From Marisediminicola sp040546025 (GTDB lineage Bacteria; Actinomycetota; Actinomycetes; Actinomycetales; Microbacteriaceae): 64,000 nt of DNA. The position numbers and the translations under genes were made by a program. The notes under the pieces were generated by a model, which was not told the origin of the DNA, did not search any database, and saw nothing but the letters and a program-made list of their open reading frames with translations. Below are positions 26,938-34,784 of this stretch, in pieces. Location of the stretch: the NCBI RefSeq assembly GCF_040546025.1, contig NZ_JBEPNA010000002.1:231377-295376 (forward strand). Direction: 5' to 3'. Each line of letters opens with the position of its first letter. Positions within the stretch are counted from its first letter, which is position 1.

Positions 26938-28308
26938 GTGTCCGAACAAAATTTCGACATCGTCATTCTCGGAGCGGGTAGCGGCGGCTACGCCGCCGCG
27001 CTGCGAGCCTCCCAGTTGGGCTTCACTGTGGGCCTGATCGAGAAGGGCAAGCTTGGCGGCACCTGCCTGCACGTCGGTTGTATCCCGACTAAGGCGTTGC
27101 TGCACTCGGCGGAGGTTGCCGACGTCACGCGTGAATCCGCCAAGTACGGCGTCAACGCCGACTTCCACGGTGTCGACATCGCGGCCGTCACCGCGTACCG
27201 CGAAGAGGTCGTCTCGAGCAAGTTCAAGGGACTCACCGGGCTGATCAAGAAACGCGGCATCACCGTCATCGAGGGCGAGGGCAGGCTCACGTCGCCGACG
27301 ACCGTCCAGGTCGGCGACCAGGTCATCAGCGGGAAGAACATCGTGCTGGCCTCCGGGTCCTACTCCCGTTCACTGCCGGGCCTCGAGATCGGCGGGCGCG
27401 TCATCACCTCCGAGCAGGCCCTCGAACTCGACTTCATCCCGAAGACCGTGGTCGTGCTCGGTGGCGGCGTCATCGGTGTGGAGTTCTCGAGCGTGTGGAA
27501 GTCGTTCGGCACCGACGTCACGATCGTCGAGGCGCTCCCCCACCTCGTGCCCAACGAAGACGAGAGCATCAGCAAGCAGTTCGAGCGGGCGTTCCGCAAG
27601 CGCGGCATCAACTTCATCCTCGGCACGAGGTTCCAGAGCGTCGCCGAGAACGACCAGGGCGTCGTCGTCACCCTCGAGGACGGTCGCACGATCGAGGCCG
27701 AGCTCCTGCTCGTCGCGGTCGGCCGCGGACCGTCGACCGCAGGCCTGGGCTATGAGGAGGTCGGCGTCACGATGGACCGCGGGTTCGTCATCACCAACGA
27801 GCGTCTCGCGACGAGCATTCCCGGGGTCTACGCCGTCGGCGACATCGTTCCCGGACTGCAGCTGGCGCACCGCGGCTTCCAGCACGGAATCTTCGTCGCG
27901 GAGGAGATCGCGGGGCTGAAGCCCCAGGTCATCGACGACATCAACGTTCCGAAGGTCACCTACTCGCACCCCGAGGTCGCCTCGGTCGGGCTCAGTGAGG
28001 CCAGCGCCCGCGAAGAGTACGGCACCGACAAGGTCTCGAGCTACGACTACAACCTTGCCGGCAACGGCAAGAGCCACATCCTCGGCACGGCCGGGTCGAT
28101 CAAGGTCGTCCGCCTGAACGACGGCCCCGTCGTCGGCGTGCACATGATCGGCGACCGTGTCGGAGAACTCATCGGTGAGGCCCAGCTCATTGTGAACTGG
28201 GAGGCGTACCCCGAGGACATCACCCCGCTGCTGCACGCGCACCCCACCCAGAACGAGGCACTCGGCGAAGCATTCCTCGCCTTGGCGGGCAAACCACTTC
28301 ACGCCTGA
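26938..28308 (+). CDS. lpdA: Dihydrolipoyl dehydrogenase (E3), 456 aa
   Basis: Flavoprotein that reoxidises dihydrolipoamide in the pyruvate and 2-oxoglutarate dehydrogenase complexes. FAD motif ILGAGSGGYAAAL, redox disulfide GGTCLHVGCIPTKAL, NAD motif VVLGGGVIGVEF, second FAD motif GVYAVGDIVPG, and the C-terminal His-Glu pair HAHPTQNEALGEA. GTG start at 26938-26940 with AAGGAG 7 nt upstream. It precedes the E2 gene by 63 nt, in line with lipoyl enzyme clustering. Confidence 0.96.
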   Translation: MSEQNFDIVILGAGSGGYAAALRASQLGFTVGLIEKGKLGGTCLHVGCIPTKALLHSAEVADVTRESAKYGVNADFHGVDIAAVTAYREEVVSSKFKGLTGLIKKRGITVIEGEGRLTSPTTVQVGDQVISGKNIVLASGSYSRSLPGLEIGGRVITSEQALELDFIPKTVVVLGGGVIGVEFSSVWKSFGTDVTIVEALPHLVPNEDESISKQFERAFRKRGINFILGTRFQSVAENDQGVVVTLEDGRTIEAELLLVAVGRGPSTAGLGYEEVGVTMDRGFVITNERLATSIPGVYAVGDIVPGLQLAHRGFQHGIFVAEEIAGLKPQVIDDINVPKVTYSHPEVASVGLSEASAREEYGTDKVSSYDYNLAGNGKSHILGTAGSIKVVRLNDGPVVGVHMIGDRVGELIGEAQLIVNWEAYPEDITPLLHAHPTQNEALGEAFLALAGKPLHA

Positions 28309-28332
28309 CCCGGTCGCGGCCCGGCCGAGAAC

Positions 28333-28338
28333 TAAGCT
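28333..28338 (+). promoter_or_regulatory. Possible -10 element upstream of the E2 gene
   Basis: TAAGCT lies about 33 nt before the E2 ATG. No clear -35 is seen at the right distance, so lpdA and E2 may also be co-transcribed. Confidence 0.3.
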
Positions 28339-28371
28339 AAAAGCACGTCACTTCATAAAGGAGCATTACTG

Positions 28372-29916
28372 ATGAGCGAATCCGTCAACCTTCCGGCACT
28401 CGGTGAGAGTGTCACCGAGGGTACGGTCACCCGCTGGCTGAAGAACGTCGGCGACCGGGTGGAGGTGGACGAGCCGCTGCTCGAGGTGTCGACTGACAAG
28501 GTCGATACCGAGATCCCGTCGCCGGTGGCTGGCATCATCGAAGAGATCCTTGTCGCCGAGGACGAGACCGTCGAGGTCGGAACCGCCCTCGTGCGCATCG
28601 GCGATGGGTCCGGCGGCGGCGATGCCCCCGCAGCACCCGAGGCGGAGACGGCCCCGGCGGAAGGGGAGGCCGCTCCCGCTGAGGCCGCCGCTCCCGCCGA
28701 GACGGCGCCGGCGGAGCCCGCTCCTGCAGAGGAGGCCGCTCCCGCCGAGGTGCCGTCCAGCGAGGCACCTGCCCCCGAGGAGGCGCCGGCCGCACCCGAG
28801 CACGCACCGGAGCCGGCGAAGGAGGTCGATGAGGTGCCCGCCGAGGCGGCCCCCGCTCCCGCAGCCGCGCCTCCCGTGTCGGCCATCCCCGCTCCCGCCG
28901 CGGCGCCTGCCGCTCCGGCCGCTCCGGCACCCGCTGCTCCGGCCGCTCCGGCCTCTCCGGCACCCGCTGCCGCTGCTCCCGCTGCGGCTCCGGCCGCACC
29001 CGCGGAAGCTCCGGAGTCCGCGTCGAACGCCGGGTACGTCACCCCGCTCGTGCGCAAGCTCGCCAACGAGCGCGGCGTCGATCTCGCCTCCCTCACCGGA
29101 ACCGGAGTCGGAGGGCGAATCCGTAAGGAGGACGTCGTCGCCGCGTCGTCGACCGAGGCCGCAGTCCCTGCCGAGGCCTCCGCTACCGTCGAGGTGTCAC
29201 CGCTGCGTGGGACCACCGTGCCGATGTCGCGCCTCCGCAAGGTCATCGCCGAACGGGCGGTCGCGTCGATGCAGTCGTCGGCACAGCTCACGTCGGTCGT
29301 CGAGGTCGACGTGACCCGCGTCGCACGCTTCCGCGACGCGACCAAGGGCACCTTCCACGAGAAGACCGGCGTGAAGCTCTCTTTCCTGCCGTTCTTCGCC
29401 CTTGCGGCCACCGAGGCGCTCAAGGCCGTGCCGATCGTCAACGCGACGATCGATGGCGACGCAATTGTCTACCCGGCGCAGGAGAACCTGAGCATCGCGG
29501 TCGAGACCGAACGCGGGCTTCTCACTCCGGTCATCCGCGAGGCCGGTGAGCTCACGCTCGCCGAGCTGGCGCAGCAGATCGCCGACCTCGCAGCGCGCAC
29601 CCGCGATAACAAGCTCAAGCCCGACGAGCTCGCCGGGGGCACGTTTACGCTGACGAACACTGGCTCACGCGGTGCCCTGTTCGACACACCCGTCGTGTTC
29701 CTTCCGCAGTCCGCGATCCTCGGAACCGGAATCGTCGTGAAGCGGCCCGTCGTCGTGAGCCAGGACGACAGTGACGCGATCGCGATCCGTTCAATGGTCT
29801 ACCTCGCGCTCTCCTATGACCACCGCATCGTGGACGGAGCCGACGCCGCGAAGTTCCTCGTGACGATGAAGAACCGACTCGAGTCGGGAGATTTCCAGGG
29901 CAACCTGGGCATCTGA
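28372..29916 (+). CDS. sucB: 2-oxoacid dehydrogenase E2 (dihydrolipoyl acyltransferase), 514 aa
   Basis: Core acyltransferase of the pyruvate and/or 2-oxoglutarate dehydrogenase complex. One N-terminal lipoyl domain (lysine in EVSTDKVDTEIPSP), a very long Ala/Pro/Glu linker (about residues 82-218), an E1/E3-binding domain (TPLVRKLANERGVDL to GTGVGGRIRKEDV), and the catalytic domain ending SYDHRIVDGADA (HxxxDG). In Mycobacterium and Corynebacterium the protein named SucB is the pyruvate dehydrogenase E2, so this may pair with AceE 25 kb away. ATG with AAAGGAG 8 nt upstream; a strong terminator follows. Confidence 0.94.
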   Translation: MSESVNLPALGESVTEGTVTRWLKNVGDRVEVDEPLLEVSTDKVDTEIPSPVAGIIEEILVAEDETVEVGTALVRIGDGSGGGDAPAAPEAETAPAEGEAAPAEAAAPAETAPAEPAPAEEAAPAEVPSSEAPAPEEAPAAPEHAPEPAKEVDEVPAEAAPAPAAAPPVSAIPAPAAAPAAPAAPAPAAPAAPASPAPAAAAPAAAPAAPAEAPESASNAGYVTPLVRKLANERGVDLASLTGTGVGGRIRKEDVVAASSTEAAVPAEASATVEVSPLRGTTVPMSRLRKVIAERAVASMQSSAQLTSVVEVDVTRVARFRDATKGTFHEKTGVKLSFLPFFALAATEALKAVPIVNATIDGDAIVYPAQENLSIAVETERGLLTPVIREAGELTLAELAQQIADLAARTRDNKLKPDELAGGTFTLTNTGSRGALFDTPVVFLPQSAILGTGIVVKRPVVVSQDDSDAIAIRSMVYLALSYDHRIVDGADAAKFLVTMKNRLESGDFQGNLGI

Positions 29917-29932
29917 GTCAGCGCCGCACCGA

Positions 29933-29976
29933 GATGGCCCGCAACCGCTCCGGCGGCTGCGGGCCATCGTGTTTTT
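29933..29976 (+). terminator. Rho-independent terminator after the E2 gene
   Basis: GATGGCCCGCA pairs with TGCGGGCCATC, with an inner CCG/CGG stem, followed by GTGTTTTT. It lies 16 nt after the stop and is the clearest canonical terminator in the window. Confidence 0.9.
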
Positions 29977-30006
29977 CGGGATGGCGGCGCCACGTAGACT
30001 GACCGG

Positions 30007-30633
30007 ATGGTCGACATTGTCGTCACGGGGCTAAGCGCCAACTCCGTGCCGTATCTCGTCGCTCTGGACCATCAGCGGGCAGTCCATGCCGCTGTGGTCG
30101 CAGGGCGGGCGCCGGACACCCTTCTCCTCCTCGAGCACCCCTCGGTCTACACCGCAGGCAGACGTACCGAGGCAGCCGAGCGACCGACGGACGGCACCCA
30201 GGTGCTCGACGTGGACCGGGGCGGCAAGATCACCTGGCACGGGCCCGGCCAACTGGTCGGGTACCCGATCCTCAGACTCGCCGAACCGATTGATGTCGTC
30301 GGCTACGTTCGCAGGCTGGAGGGCATCATCATCGATGTGCTGGCCGAGTTCGGCGTTACCGGTGAACGGGTCGCCGGCCGTTCCGGGGTGTGGCTGCGCG
30401 GCACCGACAAGATCGCCGCGATCGGCATCCGCGTCGCCCAGGGCGTCACCATGCACGGGTTCGCCCTCAACTGTTCGAACAGCTTCGAGGCCTACGACCA
30501 GATCGTCGCGTGCGGCATCGCCGACGCCGGCGTCACGAGCATCTCGAGGGAACTCGGACGCCTCGTCACCCCTGCTGACGTCGTTCCCCTCATCTCCGCA
30601 CGATTCGCCCGACTGACAGAGGTAGCAGCATGA
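30007..30633 (+). CDS. lipB: Lipoyl(octanoyl) transferase, 208 aa
   Basis: Moves octanoate from octanoyl-ACP to lipoyl domains via a thioester enzyme intermediate. Motifs: GGKITWHGPGQLVGYPI, the lysine in DKIAAIGIRVAQGVTMHGFALN, and the catalytic Cys in QIVACGIADAGVTS. TAGACT (29995-30000) lies 6 nt before the ATG (leaderless). Its stop overlaps the lipA ATG in an ATGA, so the two are coupled. Confidence 0.95.
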   Translation: MVDIVVTGLSANSVPYLVALDHQRAVHAAVVAGRAPDTLLLLEHPSVYTAGRRTEAAERPTDGTQVLDVDRGGKITWHGPGQLVGYPILRLAEPIDVVGYVRRLEGIIIDVLAEFGVTGERVAGRSGVWLRGTDKIAAIGIRVAQGVTMHGFALNCSNSFEAYDQIVACGIADAGVTSISRELGRLVTPADVVPLISARFARLTEVAA

Positions 30634-31619
30634 GTCATCCCCCCGAGGGGCGCAAAATGCTGCGTCTCGAAATCCGCAACGCTGAGACCCCCATCGAGCG
30701 GAAGCCGCCGTGGATCAAGACCAAGGCGAAGATGGGCCCCGAGTACCTGCAGCTGCAGGAGCTCGTCAAGGGAGAGGGCCTCCACACCGTGTGCCAGGAG
30801 GCCGGCTGTCCCAATATCTTCGAGTGCTGGGAGGACCGGGAGGCGACCTTCCTCATCGGCGGCTCACAGTGCACCCGCCGGTGCGACTTCTGCCAGATCG
30901 ACACCGGCAAGCCCGCCGACTACGACACCGACGAGCCCCGGCGGGTCGCCGACTCGGTCGCGGCGATGAAGCTGCGCTACGCCACCGTCACCGGCGTCGC
31001 CCGCGATGACCTCCCCGACGAGGGTGCGTGGCTTCACGCGGAGACCGTGCGGCAGATCCACGCGAAGAACCCGGGAACCGGGGTCGAGATCCTGGCGACC
31101 GATTTCTCCGGCAACCCCGCGCTGCTCGAGGAGGTGTTCTCGTCCCGGCCGGAGGTGTTCGCCCACAACGTCGAGACGGTCCCCCGCATCTTCAAGCGCA
31201 TCCGCCCGGCGTTCCGGTACGAACGATCCCTCGACGTGATCACGCAGGCGAGGAATTACGGGCTCATCACCAAGTCGAACCTGATCCTGGGCATGGGCGA
31301 GGAGCGCGCGGAGATCACTCAGGCCCTGCGCGACCTGCATGATGCCGGCACTGACATCATTACGGTCACCCAGTACCTGCGACCGACCCCGCGCCACCTT
31401 CCGGTCGCTCGTTGGGTGCGCCCCGAGGAGTTCACCGAGATCAAGGTCGAGGCAGAGGAGATCGGCTTCCTCGGCGTGCTCGCCGGACCGCTGGTGCGCT
31501 CGAGCTACCGTGCCGGACGCCTGTGGGCGCAGTCGATGGCGCGCAAGGGCCGCGAACTGCCGGAGGGGCTCAGCCACCTCGCCGACCCGAGCCTCGGCTT
31601 CGCCCAAGCGGTGTCATAA
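30630..31619 (+). CDS. lipA: Lipoyl synthase, 329 aa
   Basis: Radical-SAM enzyme that inserts two sulfurs into protein-bound octanoyl groups. Auxiliary cluster cysteines are in TVCQEAGCPNIFECWE; the radical-SAM CxxxCxxC is in GSQCTRRCDFCQID; a C-terminal GPLVRSSYRAGRL provides the conserved Arg-Ser-Ser-Tyr. Length fits the actinobacterial family. The TAA stop lies within the first unit of a 14-bp tandem repeat, so changes in repeat number would not alter the protein. Confidence 0.96.
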   Translation: MSHPPEGRKMLRLEIRNAETPIERKPPWIKTKAKMGPEYLQLQELVKGEGLHTVCQEAGCPNIFECWEDREATFLIGGSQCTRRCDFCQIDTGKPADYDTDEPRRVADSVAAMKLRYATVTGVARDDLPDEGAWLHAETVRQIHAKNPGTGVEILATDFSGNPALLEEVFSSRPEVFAHNVETVPRIFKRIRPAFRYERSLDVITQARNYGLITKSNLILGMGEERAEITQALRDLHDAGTDIITVTQYLRPTPRHLPVARWVRPEEFTEIKVEAEEIGFLGVLAGPLVRSSYRAGRLWAQSMARKGRELPEGLSHLADPSLGFAQAVS

Positions 31620-31720
31620 CCGCGGTGTCATAACCGCGGTGTCATAACCGCGGTGTCATAACCGCGGTGTCATAACCGCGCTGTCGTAACCGCGCTGTCG
31701 TAACCGCGCTCTCGTAGCGG
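31611..31720. repeat. 14-bp tandem repeat, about eight units
   Basis: The unit GTGTCATAACCGCG is repeated exactly five times (31611-31680). Two variant units CTGTCGTAACCGCG (31681-31708) and a partial one (31709-31720) follow. The array fills the gap between the convergent lipA and pseudokinase genes. Every unit carries a TAA, and CCGCGG palindromes form at unit junctions. Confidence 0.95.
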
Positions 31721-31724
31721 TCGC

Positions 31725-33302
31725 TCAGCCGACAAAGCGGTCCCGGATGCGCCAGCCCTCGATTGTCTTGATCAGGAGCACACTCATCGGGACCTCGCCC
31801 GCGGTCCCCGCCGGCGGGGCGACGGCGACGAGGGCGGAGTTGCCGATCCTCTCGACGAGATTCGCCGAACGGCCCTCCCGCGCCCCTGCGGTAGGGGACG
31901 GCCGGGCCCCCGCTCCGCCGCCCTCCTGCGCCTGCCGGATCGCGTAGCCGTCAGCCTCCCACGCGGCGGAGCCCGCCTGGTCGACGTCGTCGAGGCAGAG
32001 CACGGAGAGCGAGGCGAGGCAGCCGTCGCGCAGCTCGAGCAGCGCGAGAGCCGCGGCGACGGGATCGTCGCCGCCGGTCGCGGGCTGCTGCGGAGCCGGC
32101 TCGGCCGGGGCATCGCTCGGCGGAGGCTCCGGTTCTTCTGGCTCCGGTTCACCTGTCACGGTGAGCGGGGCTGGCCCAGCATCGGGGGTCCCGGAGGACG
32201 GGTCGCCATCCGGTACGAGCAGCAGAGCCACGGTGAGCAATGCCGCGACCGCCGCCGCAACCCAGACCGGTCGACGCACCGAAGCGAGTACCCGAGCGTT
32301 GCCGGCCGCGGCTGTGCCGGAGGGCATTGACGCGCGGATGACCTGCTCAAGCCACGCAGGAAGGTGGATGGCGTCGAGCCAGATCGGGCGCGCCCGCCGG
32401 CGCCCGCGAACCGCTGCGACGGGAGCGGCGGCGGCCGCGGGTCTCCTCGACGACCCGCGCGAGCCCACCAGCGCAGGCGGACTCGACGCGGCGCGCGGCC
32501 GGACGTCGAGCACTACCGGGGTGGCCGGCGCCGAGTCGAACAACACGCTGGCGATCTCGGCCGCGAACCGCTCAGGCGCCCGCGAGGGGTCCGCCGAGCG
32601 GAGGAAGGACAGTGCGAGCGTGCGGCCCGCGGACTCCGGCGTCGACTCGAGCACCGCGCCCGCGAGGGAGACGAGGTCGGCAAGGTCGCGCAGTGCGGGC
32701 GCCGATGCCGCGAGTTCGGCCGGGGAGAGGCTCGACGCCGACGTGCCCACCGGCTCCGTGCCGATGATCCGGGCGCGACCGAACGAGGCGAGCACGGGCG
32801 TACCGAGCTCGTCGAACAACACCGAACCCGCCGTCACCGCGCAGTGCGCTACGCCCACACGATGGAGTTCGGCGACCGCCGCGGCGATGGGAGCGAGGAT
32901 CGTGACGGCCTCGCCGGATCGGATCTGGCCTCGGGATGCCAGCAACTGGGCGAGCGACCGGGGGCGAAGGAGGCCAAGCACGAGCACCGGCAGGCCGTCC
33001 CGCGCGGTCGCGAGGTCGTCGAGCCGCACCAGGTGCGGTGAGGATGCGCGCGCGAGGGCGCCGATCTCAACATCGATGCCCGAGCGGTCCGTGCCGGGTC
33101 GGAACACCTTGATCGCGGCGGTCGTCGCCGGCGCGATTCCCCGGCCGCCCGAGGCCGACGCGACTTCGCCGGTGGTCAGATCGCCTCTCAGGTCGTTGCC
33201 GAGAGAACCGTGGCCGAGAAAGACGTCGGCCCGGCGACCCGACCCAAGCCGGCGCACGAGCCGGTAGCCCGCGGCCGAGTCCACGCTCCCGATGTCATCC
33301 AC
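31725..33302 (-). CDS. Membrane-anchored Ser/Thr pseudokinase-like protein, 525 aa
   Basis: Kinase-fold domain (about residues 10-240), one membrane helix (RPVWVAAAVAALLTVALLLV), a Pro/Glu-rich linker and an extracytoplasmic domain of about 110 residues ending VLLIKTIEGWRIRDRF, NTF2-like in look. The kinase part keeps the Gly loop (RRLGSGRRADVF), the AAIKVF lysine and a helix-C Glu, but HRD is HCA, the loop Asn is missing, and DFG is SFG. It should not phosphorylate and may act as a binding module or signal sensor. About 30 extra residues lie between Gly loop and Lys. The start is uncertain: GTG at 33300-33302 chosen; the frame is open to 33539 but overlaps DUF4191. Confidence 0.8.
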   Translation of the reverse strand: MDDIGSVDSAAGYRLVRRLGSGRRADVFLGHGSLGNDLRGDLTTGEVASASGGRGIAPATTAAIKVFRPGTDRSGIDVEIGALARASSPHLVRLDDLATARDGLPVLVLGLLRPRSLAQLLASRGQIRSGEAVTILAPIAAAVAELHRVGVAHCAVTAGSVLFDELGTPVLASFGRARIIGTEPVGTSASSLSPAELAASAPALRDLADLVSLAGAVLESTPESAGRTLALSFLRSADPSRAPERFAAEIASVLFDSAPATPVVLDVRPRAASSPPALVGSRGSSRRPAAAAAPVAAVRGRRRARPIWLDAIHLPAWLEQVIRASMPSGTAAAGNARVLASVRRPVWVAAAVAALLTVALLLVPDGDPSSGTPDAGPAPLTVTGEPEPEEPEPPPSDAPAEPAPQQPATGGDDPVAAALALLELRDGCLASLSVLCLDDVDQAGSAAWEADGYAIRQAQEGGGAGARPSPTAGAREGRSANLVERIGNSALVAVAPPAGTAGEVPMSVLLIKTIEGWRIRDRFVG

Positions 33303-33450
33303 CCCGTCATGATGTGCCCCGCGGGACCGCCGCAGAGAACGGGCCGCGCCGCCGGTGAGGACAGGCCGGATCGACGGGGTGGGGAGGGCGGGTCGGAGAG
33401 GGAACGGGAGCGCGGGTGACGGTGGACCTCCGGGGCCGTATCCTAGACAC

Positions 33451-34167
33451 ATGGCACGCACCAAAGAGCCGAAGGCTCCAAAAACCCCCAAGGAACCCGG
33501 CCGTCTGAAGCAGATGTACCAGGTCTTCAAGATGACCACCCGCTACGACAAGAAGGCCGTCTGGTACATGTTGGCGGCGTTCCTGCTGCCCGTCGCCGCG
33601 AGTGTCGTTCTCGCGCTCCTGATCGCGCCCGGCAGCATCATTGGCCTGATCCTCTACCTGATCTCCGGAATCCTCGGAGGCCTCCTCGCCTTCCTCATCG
33701 TGTTGGGGCGTCGCGCCGAGCGAGCGGCGTACGGACAGATTGCCGGCCAGCCCGGTGCGGTCGGCGCGGTACTCAAGAGCTCGCTCCGGCGCGGATGGGT
33801 CTCGAGCGAGATGCCGGTTGCCGTGAGCCCGAAGACGCAGGATGCCGTCTACCGCGCCGTCGGGCGCGGTGGCGTCGTGCTGATCGGCGAGGGGCCGAAG
33901 TCACGCACGACGCGGATGCTCGAGGACGAGCGTCGCAAGGTGAGCCGAGTGCTCCCCAACGTGCCCGTGCACTTCCTCTTCGTCGGCCCCGACGCCGACT
34001 CGGTGCCGCTGCACAAGATTCCGTCGTCGATGGGAAAGTACAAGCGCGCGCTCAACAAGGCCGAGATCTACGCTGTCAACAACCGCATCAGCTCGCTCGG
34101 CAAGAACGGGCTGCCGATCCCCAAGGGCGTCGACCCGACGAAGGTGCGCGCCGGCCGTCCCCGCTGA
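33451..34167 (+). CDS. DUF4191 family membrane protein, 238 aa
   Basis: Actinobacterial inner-membrane protein of unknown function. A basic N-terminus (KEPKAPKTPKEPGRLKQMYQVFKMT) is followed by two membrane helices (about 41-62 and 68-90). The conserved cytosolic domain has RRAERAAYGQIAGQPGAVGAVL, RGGVVLIGEGPKSRTTRML and PVHFLFVGPDADSVPLHKI. In many actinobacteria it lies between lipA and glnA, as here. TATCCT (33439-33444) lies 6 nt before the ATG, so leaderless. Confidence 0.9.
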   Translation: MARTKEPKAPKTPKEPGRLKQMYQVFKMTTRYDKKAVWYMLAAFLLPVAASVVLALLIAPGSIIGLILYLISGILGGLLAFLIVLGRRAERAAYGQIAGQPGAVGAVLKSSLRRGWVSSEMPVAVSPKTQDAVYRAVGRGGVVLIGEGPKSRTTRMLEDERRKVSRVLPNVPVHFLFVGPDADSVPLHKIPSSMGKYKRALNKAEIYAVNNRISSLGKNGLPIPKGVDPTKVRAGRPR

Positions 34168-34205
34168 TGCGCGGACCGACGTGACCGGCGGACCGGCTCG
34201 ACCCG

Positions 34206-34646
34206 CTAGATGCGAACCAGGACGGTACCGGCCAGCTGGTCATGAAGGCCCCGCTGGTCGCGGTCGAACACGACGGCCGGGATGACGAGCGCCAGCAGAA
34301 CAGTGCGCACGGCAGGACGCCAGATGCCAACACCGCCGCCGGCAGTGGGCACAACGCGCATCCCGAGCAGGAGATGTCCGATGCCGCCGGAGACCAGTGC
34401 GATCAGCACAATCTGCAGCACGACGAAGGCGCCCGTGATGTAGATCGCCTCGACACTGCCGTCATCGCCTCGGAAAAGCAACCAGGCGAGGGTGTAGGCG
34501 ACGGCCCAGTCGATGCAGAGGGCGGCGATTCGTCGCCCGAGCCGAGCGATCGAACGCGGGCCGGTCGAGGGAAGCCCGAGGCGTTTGCCCGGCCACTCCT
34601 GCCCGGCGCTGTCCGCGCGCGACGATGAAGGATTCGAACCGGGCAT
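34206..34646 (-). CDS. RDD family membrane protein, 146 aa
   Basis: Small membrane protein with the RDD signature: GRRIAALCIDWAVAYTL (Arg and Asp in helix 1), GHLLLGMRVVP before helix 3, and a C-terminal RDQRGLHDQLAGTVLV (Asp). Three membrane segments. Some RDD proteins act as ion exchangers; the role here is unknown. TAGACT on its strand (34653-34658) lies 6 nt before the ATG. Its start region abuts the GlnR box of divergent glnA, so GlnR could affect both. Confidence 0.88.
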   Translation of the reverse strand: MPGSNPSSSRADSAGQEWPGKRLGLPSTGPRSIARLGRRIAALCIDWAVAYTLAWLLFRGDDGSVEAIYITGAFVVLQIVLIALVSGGIGHLLLGMRVVPTAGGGVGIWRPAVRTVLLALVIPAVVFDRDQRGLHDQLAGTVLVRI

Positions 34647-34674
34647 GGCTCGAGTCTACGGCCGGCAACCAGGC

Positions 34675-34712
34675 GTAACATGCCGGAAACATTTGCGACA
34701 CCGTGGGGAAAT
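34675..34712 (+). promoter_or_regulatory. GlnR-type operator upstream of glnA (four half-sites)
   Basis: GTAAC-n6-GAAAC-n6-GACAC-n6-GAAAT, each spacer exactly 6 nt. This is the a1-b1-a2-b2 layout (gTnAC-n6-GaAAC repeated) of actinobacterial GlnR boxes. It ends about 73 nt before the glnA ATG. GlnR is the global nitrogen regulator and glnA its best-known target. The third and fourth half-sites are one base off consensus. Confidence 0.75.
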
Positions 34713-34784
34713 CGCCCCCCCGTAGCCTCGAGGTGGTTACGAACCGTGGCCGCTTCCCTATTCACACCCATTGGAGTCCTTCAC

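Noticed and set aside
31605..31720. CRISPR-like array after lipA
   Set aside because: Units are 14 bp with no spacers, so it is a tandem minisatellite, and no cas genes are present.
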